A stretch of DNA of 5,820 nt from JAVWGW01 sp036655915 (GTDB taxonomy: Bacteria > Actinomycetota > Coriobacteriia > Coriobacteriales > Eggerthellaceae): positions 1 through 5,820 of the forward strand of contig JAVVPE010000067.1 of NCBI GenBank assembly GCA_036655915.1. Reading direction: 5' to 3'. Both the position numbers and the translations under genes were made by a program. A model generated the notes under the pieces. That model was not told the origin of the DNA. It did not search any database and worked only from the letters and a program-made list of their open reading frames with translations. The stretch's first letter is position 1, and every line of letters starts with the position of its first letter. Of this stretch, positions 1-5,799 are shown in pieces.

Positions 1-77
1 CGCTCCTTTAGTTGCACTTTTTAGTTGGGTACTCTTGTTGCTTGCCATTGTAACCCGCTTTGAGCGCAAACGCCCAA
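1..77 (-). promoter_or_regulatory. possible promoter and leader of the next minus-strand gene
   Basis: Downstream of nnrD the minus strand carries TACAAT (plus positions 47-52), a good -10 hexamer, with a weak -35 candidate TTGGGC at 72-77 (19-bp spacer, longer than ideal). About 40 nt further on, at 3-9, lies AAAGGAG, a strong Shine-Dalgarno sequence ending two bases from the window edge. The simplest reading is a promoter and leader for a gene starting just outside the window. An alternative is that the ATG at 48, which overlaps the -10, opens a reading frame of 16 codons (MASNKSTQLKSATKGA) running off the edge, but it has no good ribosome binding site. A weak AGCGC/GCGCT inverted repeat near 76-104 followed by four T residues could act in ending the nnrD message; it is not convincing. 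Confidence 0.3.
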
Positions 78-104
78 AAGCGCGCGGCGCAATGTGTCAG
101 CGCT

Positions 105-989
105 CTAATCCTCTTCGGTATCGGCTTCATACACCAGGCTTTTTATGGCAGCCGGCACCGCTTCGACAACATCTTCGGCACACACCGAAATCGCCGTGAG
201 CTCGGCGGCCGCAAACACACCCGCGCGCGCGTGCACCGTTGTGCCCAACACGCAGGCATCGATGGCATCCATCCCCTGCGCCAAAAACGCGCCGATGATG
301 CCCGCCAGCACATCGCCCGTGCCCGCCTTTGCCAGGGCAGCTGTGCCTTCGCGGATGGCCAAAATCTCTTCGCCATCAGAAATGAAGGTATCGGGCCCTT
401 TGAGCACGCAAATAACGCCGTAGGCCTGGGCAAGCTGCAGCGAAAGTTCGTCGGGCTCGGTGGTGGTGAGCCCAAAAATCGCCCCCATGCGCCGCGCTTC
501 GCCCATGTGCGGCGTCACAACGGTAACGTAGCCCTTTTCAAAACGGGTGGCGCTTAAGTCGCGGATTTTTTTGGCGGAAAGAATCTGGAGCGCGCCGCCG
601 TCGATAAGCACGGGAGCCGCGGCATAGCGCAACAGGCGCCGCGTCAGCTGCGACGTGTAACTATCCGAAGCATCAAAACCACTTCCCACCAGGTAGGCGC
701 AGGGTTTTTCGGGCACCGATGCCGCCACAAACTGCGTGTCCCACACCGACCACGACCGCACCACCAGCGAAGGGTGGTAGGTTTGCACCTGCCGCACAAC
801 GGAGGTTTCGGTATACACTTCGGTGTAGCCCGCGCCCGCGCGCTGGGAAGCCACGGCCGCCAAACTGGCTGCGCCCGGGTAGGTGGAAGACCCGACCAAC
901 AGCGTCAATTTGCCCCGCGAATACTTATTTACATCGGGGCGGGGAAACGGCAACAGGGCCGCCAAATCTTCAGAACTATAGCTTTTCAT
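105..989 (-). CDS. nnrD: ADP-dependent NAD(P)H-hydrate dehydratase (stand-alone, NnrD/YjeF C-terminal family)
   Basis: This 294-residue cytosolic protein belongs to the ribokinase-like YjeF_C/CARKD family, which dehydrates the damaged S-form of NADHX and NADPHX back to NAD(P)H using ADP (ATP in eukaryotes). Visible family marks are KYSRGKLTLLVGSSTYPGAA at 22-41, RAGAGY at 50-55, a Gly-rich VGSGFD at 101-106, TPHMGEARRM at 159-168, VLKGPDTFI at 195-203 and KAGTGDVLAG at 221-230, where Asp226 would be the catalytic base. Length suits the dehydratase domain alone: the N-terminal epimerase domain (NnrE), fused to it in many bacteria, is absent. The usual D-A-D-A/G-L motif reads DGGAL at 130-134, a departure from the common form. 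The ATG at 989 overlaps the acpS stop (ATGA) and has GGTGAGG four bases upstream, so translational coupling is likely. The stop is TAG at 105-107. Confidence 0.92.
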   Translation of the reverse strand: MKSYSSEDLAALLPFPRPDVNKYSRGKLTLLVGSSTYPGAASLAAVASQRAGAGYTEVYTETSVVRQVQTYHPSLVVRSWSVWDTQFVAASVPEKPCAYLVGSGFDASDSYTSQLTRRLLRYAAAPVLIDGGALQILSAKKIRDLSATRFEKGYVTVVTPHMGEARRMGAIFGLTTTEPDELSLQLAQAYGVICVLKGPDTFISDGEEILAIREGTAALAKAGTGDVLAGIIGAFLAQGMDAIDACVLGTTVHARAGVFAAAELTAISVCAEDVVEAVPAAIKSLVYEADTEED

Positions 990-1690
990 TGCGCCTCACC
1001 CTTCTTGGTTGCAGGGAATTCGCCCGGCAGGCTGCGGGCGTCGGTCGCGGCTGCGGGGTCGGCGGGGGCCGCAGGGTCGGCGGGGGCCGCAGGGTCGGGG
1101 GCCGCGGGTGCTTGCTGGTCCATTTCGTCGAGCAGGCTGCGGGCATCTTTGAAGCGCTTCGTCAATTCTTCCATAGGGTTTACGCGCTGTTCGGCGGCGC
1201 GCAGCGAATCGGCCGTGATGGCCATAGCGCAGGCCACCGCATCGGTATGCGTGTAAGAAAGCGAAACGGGCAGTTCAACCACGCCTTTTTCGGCAGCAAC
1301 CCTCTTGGCCGCACCGTGTAACACCACCGAAGGCTTACCTTTGGCGTTGCGGCGCACTTCCACATCGCGCGCTGAAATGCCGCGGGAAAAGCCCGTGCCC
1401 AGCGCTTTGAGCACCGCCTCTTTTGCGGCGAAACGCGTGGCGTAATGGATGGCTGGCGTGGCAAAAGCTTCGCAATAGGCCACTTCCTCTTCAGAAAACA
1501 CCTTGCGGGCAAACGAGGGTGTGCGCCCCAAAATGGCCACCATGCGCGCGATTTCCACGATATCGACGCCCAGGCCCACTTCGCCACCAAACGCGGGATC
1601 GGCCGCGGGCGCAGCGGGGGCCGCAGCCACGGGGACCACGGGGGCTGCCGGGGAAAAATCGCTGGGGGTGTGTGCCGCGCTGGGGTTCAT
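986..1690 (-). CDS. acpS: holo-[acyl-carrier-protein] synthase with Ala/Pro-rich N- and C-terminal extensions
   Basis: AcpS moves 4'-phosphopantetheine from coenzyme A onto the conserved Ser of apo-acyl carrier protein, a step needed for fatty-acid synthesis in the cytosol. The core, residues about 38-159, shows GLGVDIVEIARM at 39-50 with Mg-binding Asp43, FSEEEVAYCE at 65-74, and RFAAKEAVLKALGTG at 86-100 with metal-binding Glu91. It ends with SLSYTHTDAVACAMAI at 143-158. The family is usually about 120-130 residues; this protein has 234. Residues 1-37 are Ala/Pro/Val-rich, 160-193 look charged and helical, and 194-216 are D-P-A-A-P-A repeats. The ATG at 1690 has an excellent AAAGGAG eight bases upstream, which supports the long N-terminus. 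A GTG at 1579 (Val38) with GGTGG four bases upstream would give a family-typical start and is a possible second initiation site. tetR ends 36 nt before this gene; nnrD overlaps its stop. Confidence 0.92.
   Translation of the reverse strand: MNPSAAHTPSDFSPAAPVVPVAAAPAAPAADPAFGGEVGLGVDIVEIARMVAILGRTPSFARKVFSEEEVAYCEAFATPAIHYATRFAAKEAVLKALGTGFSRGISARDVEVRRNAKGKPSVVLHGAAKRVAAEKGVVELPVSLSYTHTDAVACAMAITADSLRAAEQRVNPMEELTKRFKDARSLLDEMDQQAPAAPDPAAPADPAAPADPAAATDARSLPGEFPATKKGEAQ
1028..1147. repeat. 15-bp direct repeat pair flanking the acpS tail repeat
   Basis: CAGGCTGCGGGCGTC at 1028-1042 and CAGGCTGCGGGCATC at 1133-1147 differ at one base. They encode the two DARSL segments (residues 182-186 and 217-221) of the AcpS C-terminal tail and bracket the D-P-A-A-P-A repeat. 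The arrangement suggests that the tail grew by duplication inside the gene. Confidence 0.6.
1053..1103. repeat. 18-bp in-frame tandem repeat in the 3' part of acpS
   Basis: Two 18-bp units at 1053-1070 and 1071-1088 differ by one base (GCGGGGTC versus GCAGGGTC, then GGCGGGGGCC). A third, 15-bp unit at 1089-1103 lacks three bases. All lengths are multiples of three, so copy-number change would keep the frame. On the minus strand it encodes the A-A-P-A-D-P repeats of the AcpS tail. Confidence 0.85.
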
Positions 1691-1698
1691 GGGGGATG

Positions 1699-1705
1699 CT
1701 CCTTT
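1699..1705 (-). promoter_or_regulatory. strong ribosome binding site of acpS
   Basis: The minus strand reads AAAGGAG, eight bases before the ATG at 1690. This is the strongest Shine-Dalgarno match within the gene train and is the main evidence that AcpS really begins with its atypical Ala/Pro-rich N-terminus. Confidence 0.75.
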
Positions 1706-1719
1706 GCTTGCCGTGATGC

Positions 1720-1732
1720 GGCTATTTTAGCC
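1720..1732. repeat. small inverted repeat over the tetR stop codon
   Basis: GGCTA-TTT-TAGCC is a perfect 5-bp stem with a 3-base loop that contains the tetR TAA stop (1727-1729). On the transcribed strand no T-run follows, so it is not a standard intrinsic terminator. It contains TAAAAT, a -10-like hexamer, but no -35 element lies at the right distance. Confidence 0.4.
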
Positions 1733-2404
1733 CAGAAGGCTGCCGCGCACCGTCGCATGGCGCACGAAATCGGAAATATGCCCAATAAACGCATCTTTGC
1801 CGTCGTGCGATCCCTTGAAGCCAAACGGCCTGCCATCTGCATAAACCCCGGATTTTTCCCCCAGGACGGGGCCGTCGTCGGCGATGTAATACAAAGAAGT
1901 GGTCAGCACCATGCCCACCACCGCCACCGCTTCAAAGGCGGGGTCGATTTCTGGGCGGAAAAACCCTTCGGCCTGGCCGCGCGCAATCTGTTGTTCAAGC
2001 AGGCGCAGCAGGCGCTGTTCGTAGGCGCGCATATCCGCAGACCACACGCGCCCTTCGCGCCACAGCTCGGAAACGAAAAAGCGGCCGAAATCCTTGTTTT
2101 CAAAAATGCGCGCCGCGAAGGCTTCAATCATGCCCATCAGCGCCGCCGGAGCCGCGTCGGCCGCGGCCACGATGTGGTCAAATTCATCGATCAGCGAAGT
2201 GATGCCTTCTTCAAGCACGCTGGTGGCCATAGCTGCCTTGTTTTTGAAGTGGTAGTAGGCGATGCCCTTAGACACCCCGGCCGCTTCCACAATTTCATCG
2301 ACCGTCGCACCTGTATAACCCTTGTCGCCGATCACGTTCATGGCGGCAACAAGAAGCTGCCGCCGCGTTTCGTTTGCCTTGTGCGTTCGCTTTTCGCCCA
2401 CCAT
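1727..2404 (-). CDS. TetR/AcrR-family transcriptional regulator
   Basis: A 225-residue one-domain-plus-ligand-pocket repressor. The N-terminal region from ETRRQLLVAAMNVIGDKGY (12-30) into ATVDEIVEAAGVSKGIAYYH (33-52) and FKNKAAM (53-59) is a textbook TetR helix-turn-helix, with the recognition helix around 44-53. The rest is the variable ligand and dimerisation domain and does not reveal the ligand. The start chosen is the ATG at 2404, with GAGG six bases upstream. An in-frame ATG at 2491 would add 29 residues unlike the family and overlap the end of the YhgE/Pip gene. The gene lies 20 nt after YhgE/Pip. Its position inside the operon and the palindrome at the operon promoter suggest autorepression relieved by a small molecule, perhaps one handled by the membrane protein (inference). 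Confidence 0.93.
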   Translation of the reverse strand: MVGEKRTHKANETRRQLLVAAMNVIGDKGYTGATVDEIVEAAGVSKGIAYYHFKNKAAMATSVLEEGITSLIDEFDHIVAAADAAPAALMGMIEAFAARIFENKDFGRFFVSELWREGRVWSADMRAYEQRLLRLLEQQIARGQAEGFFRPEIDPAFEAVAVVGMVLTTSLYYIADDGPVLGEKSGVYADGRPFGFKGSHDGKDAFIGHISDFVRHATVRGSLLG

Positions 2405-2424
2405 AATCGCCCTCGTCGTTTCCT

Positions 2425-4692
2425 CTAGCCCAAATGCAAAAGGGGGTGCAAATCTTCCATGCGCACCATGCGCTTGCGATAGGCAACCCACGCCGTTAGC
2501 CCAAAGCTTACCACACCGAAAAGCAGCAGCATGGCCGCGTCGGTGCCCGCCACGCTCAAATCGATGCCGGTCATGATTTCGCGCATGCCCGCCACCACAT
2601 AGGTCATGGGCATGTAGGGGCTAACCACCTGGAAAAACGCCGGCGTGGTTTCGATGGGGAAGGTGCCTGCCGCGCTGGTTAGCTGCAACATAAGCAAGAT
2701 GATGGCGATAAAGCGCCCGGGGAAGGCGAAGGCCGCCATAAGAAACTGCATGATCGCGGCGAATACCAGGGCGGTAAGCAGGCCAAATGCATAGTAGAGC
2801 GCCACGTTGTCTATTTGTAGCTGCAGGCCAAATTGCAGGCAGGCAAGCAGCAACAGCGCCTGCACAAGGGCGATGCCCGCAAGCGGCAGGTAGGTGGCAA
2901 ACGCCACCATGAACGGGTTGCCGCCGGAAATGATGAGGCGCTTGTTGAGCGGCTTGAAGGCGAAGCTTGCCACCAGGGCGCCCACCCACAGCCCCAGCGC
3001 CATGAAGTAGGGTGCGAATCCGGTGCCGTAGTTTTCCACAGTTGTGTAATACTCGCTGGTCAGCTGTACGGGATCGCTCATAACTTCCGACTTTGCTGCG
3101 ATGTCTGGCTGCGTGAGGGTAAGGGCGCTGGCGCCTTGAGCCAGCTGGTCTGAAAGCTGCCCCGAGCCCGCGGTGGCGGGCTGCAATCCGTCGGCCAGCG
3201 CTTGCGCGCCTGCGCGCAACTGCGGCGCACCCGACGCGATTTGGGTTGCGCCGCCATCAAGTTGCGCCGCACCGGCAGCTGCGCTGGCGGTGCCTGCGGC
3301 CAGCTGGTTAGCGCCCGAAGCGAGGGAGCCTGTTCCTGCCACGAGTGCCCCCATGTTGGCATCGACGTGCGCCGCCCCCGCACCCAGTTGTGCGATAGCC
3401 GCTTTGAGTGGGGGTGCGCCGCTGACAAGCGGCGCGGTCAGGTCCGTGAGAGTCGCAAAGCCGGTGGATAGCTGCGCCACGCCGGTTGCGACCTGCGTCA
3501 GCCCGGCCTGTTGGGTGGCGAGCCCAGAGGAAAGCTTGCCGGTTGCTTGCAGGGCGGCGGCCGTAAGTTGGTGGGCGGTGGCGAAGTGCGCTTGCGCTGC
3601 GGCGGCGTCGTCCGCCGCCAAGGCCGCATCCCCCGCAGTTTGTTCGGCGCTTGCTGCGTTGAGCAGGCCATACAGCGTCGTGGGCGCAGCATCATCGGCC
3701 GCCCCCACGCCCGCGCGCAACTGGTTGAGCCCGCCTTGTAGCGTTGTGGCGCCGGTGTCGCCCGCGCTGCCCATGCCGGCATTTGCGGCGGCAAAGCCAC
3801 TTTTCAGCTTGTCGGATGCCGCCCCCAGCTGCGCCACCTGCGCCGCATCGGGCAGCGCGGCTGTCGCCTGCACCAGCCCAGCTGCCCCGGCCGCAACCTG
3901 GCTGGTGCCTTCGCGCTGCAACTGCTGCGCGCCGCTGGCCGCCGTGGCGGCACCCTGGTTAAGGTCGCCCGCGCCCGCCTTGAGCGTTTGCGTGCCCGCA
4001 AGCAAGGCCGCTGTACCGTCTTTGAGCGTGGCAGATCCCCCCGAAAGCGTCGTGAGTTTTTCGGTGATAAGGGTGGCACCTTCCTGGGCACTCGTCATCC
4101 CCACCTGCAAATCGTGCGCGCCTTCAGAAGCGGTTTTCAGGCTTGTGCCCGCATCGTTTGTGCTGTTTAACACGGTTTCCCAATACTGCTTTGCCACGGT
4201 GTCACTTACTTGCAGGCGCACTTTATCCCATACCGTCGCCCCAATTTGGCTGGCCAACATGTTCTTGCTTTGGTCGTAATTGATTAAAAGCTGGGCGTGG
4301 CGCGGGTCATCGCTGTCGGCCGACGCGATATTCTGCGAAAAATCGACCGGTATCGTGGCCGTCATGTAATAGCTGCCGTTTTCCATACCCGTTTGCGCCG
4401 CTTCGGCCGAAACAAAATGCCAGCCCAAGCCGTCGTGATTGTCCTTTAGCGCATCCACCACATCGTTGCCCATGCTGCGCTGCTGCCCGGCAACCATGGC
4501 CCCCGCATCTTCGTTGACCACCGCCACGGGCACGGTGTTAAGCTGCACATACGGATCCAGAAAAGCGTACAAATACAGCGCGCCATACAGCAGGGGAATA
4601 ATCCCGATAGCCACTAACACCACCTTCATAGCCGCTGATGCCGTGCTGTTTTTCATTTCTAGCCCCGCGAAACGCAAACCCTTAAACGCCAT
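2425..4692 (-). CDS. YhgE/Pip-family membrane protein, probable export or envelope protein
   Basis: This 755-residue protein has the YhgE/Pip layout related to the ABC-2 permease fold. One membrane helix lies near the N-terminus (about 22-44), directly followed by the diagnostic DPYVQLNTVPVAVVNEDAG at 46-64. A long extracytoplasmic region to about 555 follows, then about five membrane helices near 561-579, 593-620, 631-656, 659-676 and 718-737, and a short basic cytoplasmic tail. Residues about 186-520 are a low-complexity run of L-x-x-G-A-x-x-L type repeats with Gly every 7 or 11 residues, probably a long helical or coiled-coil stalk. Family members include the lactococcal phage infection protein Pip and relatives of EsaA of type VII secretion; the transported substrate here is unknown. 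The ATG at 4692 begins 3 nt after the ATPase stop, with GGAAGG about ten bases upstream inside that gene, so the two are likely co-translated and form one complex. Confidence 0.92.
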   Translation of the reverse strand: MAFKGLRFAGLEMKNSTASAAMKVVLVAIGIIPLLYGALYLYAFLDPYVQLNTVPVAVVNEDAGAMVAGQQRSMGNDVVDALKDNHDGLGWHFVSAEAAQTGMENGSYYMTATIPVDFSQNIASADSDDPRHAQLLINYDQSKNMLASQIGATVWDKVRLQVSDTVAKQYWETVLNSTNDAGTSLKTASEGAHDLQVGMTSAQEGATLITEKLTTLSGGSATLKDGTAALLAGTQTLKAGAGDLNQGAATAASGAQQLQREGTSQVAAGAAGLVQATAALPDAAQVAQLGAASDKLKSGFAAANAGMGSAGDTGATTLQGGLNQLRAGVGAADDAAPTTLYGLLNAASAEQTAGDAALAADDAAAAQAHFATAHQLTAAALQATGKLSSGLATQQAGLTQVATGVAQLSTGFATLTDLTAPLVSGAPPLKAAIAQLGAGAAHVDANMGALVAGTGSLASGANQLAAGTASAAAGAAQLDGGATQIASGAPQLRAGAQALADGLQPATAGSGQLSDQLAQGASALTLTQPDIAAKSEVMSDPVQLTSEYYTTVENYGTGFAPYFMALGLWVGALVASFAFKPLNKRLIISGGNPFMVAFATYLPLAGIALVQALLLLACLQFGLQLQIDNVALYYAFGLLTALVFAAIMQFLMAAFAFPGRFIAIILLMLQLTSAAGTFPIETTPAFFQVVSPYMPMTYVVAGMREIMTGIDLSVAGTDAAMLLLFGVVSFGLTAWVAYRKRMVRMEDLHPLLHLG

Positions 4693-4695
4693 GGT

Positions 4696-5412
4696 TTATG
4701 CACCTTCCTTTTCCAAATAGCACACGCCATCGGCCATCGCTGCCAAATCGCGCTCAACGCAGCCCACCATGACTGTCGTGCCCTGCCCGTGGGCAAGCGC
4801 CACCAAAGCCTCCATAAGCTGCTCGGATTGCGCTTTGGTCAGCTGATCTTCAATATCGTCCACCACAATCATCTGCGGCTTGCCCACGCAGGCAAGCGCG
4901 ATGCCCAGCTGCAGCGATTGTTCAGCCGTCAAATCTTTCACCAGCACGTTTGCGCAGTCGCGCAACTGCCATTGCCGCAGATAGGCCGAAACCGCTGTCT
5001 TTTCCGGCTTGCGACCATACAGTTCAAATTCGGCACCCACCGCATAGGCAACTTTTAGGCTTTCCTGCAAGTCGTTGAGCCCTTTGAACAGGGCAAGTCC
5101 CACGCTTTTTTGCACGGCATTGCGCGCATGGGGAAGCTGAGCCGCCCCCACACGCAGCCTGCCTTCGCTAAACGCCATGCGCCCCGCGCAGCTAAGCAAA
5201 AGCGCCGTTTTCCCGCTGCCGTTATGGCCGCGCACCGCGTAAATCTGCCCCGCATTCAGCATGATGTCAACATTTTTGTAGGCATAGCCGCCCAAGGTTT
5301 TCAGCCCCAGGCCGCGCGCCTCCAAAAAAGCTGCCGGGCAATTTTCCTGCGGGCAATCCGCCGCAAGCTCTGCCGCTTTTCCAGCCCCTGCCGTTTCCCG
5401 AAAACCTTTCAT
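4696..5412 (-). CDS. ABC-type ATP-binding protein with degenerate catalytic motifs
   Basis: This 238-residue protein has a single ABC nucleotide-binding domain and probably works on the cytoplasmic face with the YhgE/Pip protein encoded just after it. Walker A is intact: GHNGSGKT at 62-69. Walker B is MIVVDD at 181-186, with Asp185 kept but the catalytic Glu position filled by Asp186. The signature LSGGQ appears as LTAEQ (161-165). The H-loop region reads VMVGCVERD (214-222), with no His where one is expected. The Q-loop region, VGLALFKGLNDL at 104-115, shows no clear Gln. The D-loop position is DQLT (189-192), not SALD-like. The first about 28 residues are outside the domain. I chose the ATG at 5412 because AAAGGA lies seven bases upstream; GTG 5418 and TTG 5415 are in frame but too close to that site. 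It is the first gene after the promoter and operator. Confidence 0.87.
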   Translation of the reverse strand: MKGFRETAGAGKAAELAADCPQENCPAAFLEARGLGLKTLGGYAYKNVDIMLNAGQIYAVRGHNGSGKTALLLSCAGRMAFSEGRLRVGAAQLPHARNAVQKSVGLALFKGLNDLQESLKVAYAVGAEFELYGRKPEKTAVSAYLRQWQLRDCANVLVKDLTAEQSLQLGIALACVGKPQMIVVDDIEDQLTKAQSEQLMEALVALAHGQGTTVMVGCVERDLAAMADGVCYLEKEGA

Positions 5413-5463
5413 CAACACATCCTTTGTTTCCCGCCAGGCACTCCATCACCCTCTCATGTTGTG

Positions 5464-5475
5464 CTGACTAGTCAG
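5464..5475. promoter_or_regulatory. probable TetR-family operator
   Basis: CTGACTAGTCAG is a perfect 12-bp palindrome. On the plus-strand right side the GTCA element repeats once more (GTCAGTCAGT, 5471-5480). It begins about 9 bases downstream of the predicted transcription start, a position where a bound dimer would block the polymerase. Length and symmetry suit TetR-family dimers. That the operon's own TetR protein binds it is inference. Confidence 0.65.
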
Positions 5476-5490
5476 TCAGTTTTGAAAGGA

Positions 5491-5518
5491 AGTATACCCT
5501 TCTGCCCGCAACTTTCAA
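5491..5518 (-). promoter_or_regulatory. sigma70-type promoter of the ABC-YhgE-tetR(-acpS-nnrD) operon
   Basis: The minus strand reads TTGAAA (plus 5513-5518), a 16-bp spacer, then TATACT (plus 5491-5496). Both hexamers are close to consensus. Transcription would start near 5484, giving a leader of roughly 70 nt with the operator at its beginning and AAAGGA before the ATG at 5412. A TTGAAAG/CTTTCAA inverted repeat (5482-5488 and 5512-5518) brackets the -10 and includes the -35. Confidence 0.7.
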
Positions 5519-5799
5519 GTCACTTTTTCACAATGTGCAGAAATTATGCGCCGGATTGCAGCGGTCTAGCACGTAGCTTAAATGCAAACTCAGCGCAACA
5601 CTCCAGACCGAGCGCAACACCTCACACGCCGGCGCACACACACTCAGAGAAATCCGGACGCCTTCGCCCTGCAAGCGCCGCTTCCCCCCTTCCCTTTCCT
5701 ACGCGCAACAATGGGTAATTGATGGGGGGTTTATTACGTGTCGTTTACAGAGGTGGCACCGTGTACTTGGCGCGGGGAAACAGACGCTAAAGTGGATTT
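5519..5799. other. intergenic region upstream of the operon
   Basis: No gene with convincing coding features is seen here. It holds a short palindrome CACAATGTG (5529-5537), three copies of GCGCAACA (5593-5600, 5612-5619, 5703-5710), a pyrimidine-rich run around 5680-5700 and a G-run at 5724-5729. A 22-codon frame (5722-5790, plus) ends 9 nt before a possible ATG at 5800 but lacks a good ribosome binding site. Weak plus-strand promoter candidates such as TTGGCG (5767-5772) with TAAAGT (5788-5793, 15-bp spacer) are below what I would call firmly. Confidence 0.5.
5593..5710. repeat. three dispersed GCGCAACA octamers
   Basis: The octamer occurs at 5593-5600, 5612-5619 and 5703-5710. The first two sit in the longer shared decamer AGCGCAACAC, 19 bp apart (two helical turns would be about 21). 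It could be chance in a skewed, C/A-rich stretch or a binding-site array for the gene beginning at the right edge. Confidence 0.35.

Noticed and set aside
1720..1732. Terminator between tetR and acpS
   Set aside because: The stem is only 5 bp, overlaps the stop codon, and no T-run follows on the transcribed strand.
1445..2428. Plus-strand open frame (327 codons) opposite tetR and acpS
   Set aside because: It is rich in His, Arg and Gly with no domain, and lies antisense to two well-recognised genes.
2405..2491. Longer TetR form starting at the ATG at 2491
   Set aside because: The extra 29 residues are unlike TetR N-termini, overlap the end of the YhgE/Pip gene, and the ATG at 2404 has a well-placed GAGG.
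3173..4279. Long plus-strand open frame (368 codons) opposite the YhgE/Pip gene
   Set aside because: It is rich in Ala, Ser, Pro and Cys, as expected for the antisense of an Ala/Gly-rich repeat gene, and the minus-strand protein has clear family features.
5413..5418. GTG (5418) or TTG (5415) start of the ATPase
   Set aside because: The AAAGGA site is one and four bases from these codons, but seven bases from the ATG at 5412, the normal distance.
5267..5449. 60-codon minus-strand frame beginning in the operon leader, with AGAGGG near its start
   Set aside because: It overlaps the ATPase gene out of frame, its composition shows no protein family, and the ATPase frame is clearly the coding one.
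5750..5763. T-box-like sequence GAGGTGGCACCGTG, close to the riboswitch consensus AGGGTGGNACCGCG
   Set aside because: It matches most consensus positions and lies 36 nt before a possible ATG, but I see no stem I, no specifier structure, and no downstream CCTC-like partner for the antiterminator helix. A covariance-model search for the T-box family would decide.
5722..5790. 22-codon plus-strand frame as a leader peptide before the ATG at 5800
   Set aside because: It has no good ribosome binding site, no run of one amino acid that would suggest attenuation, and the length is within chance.
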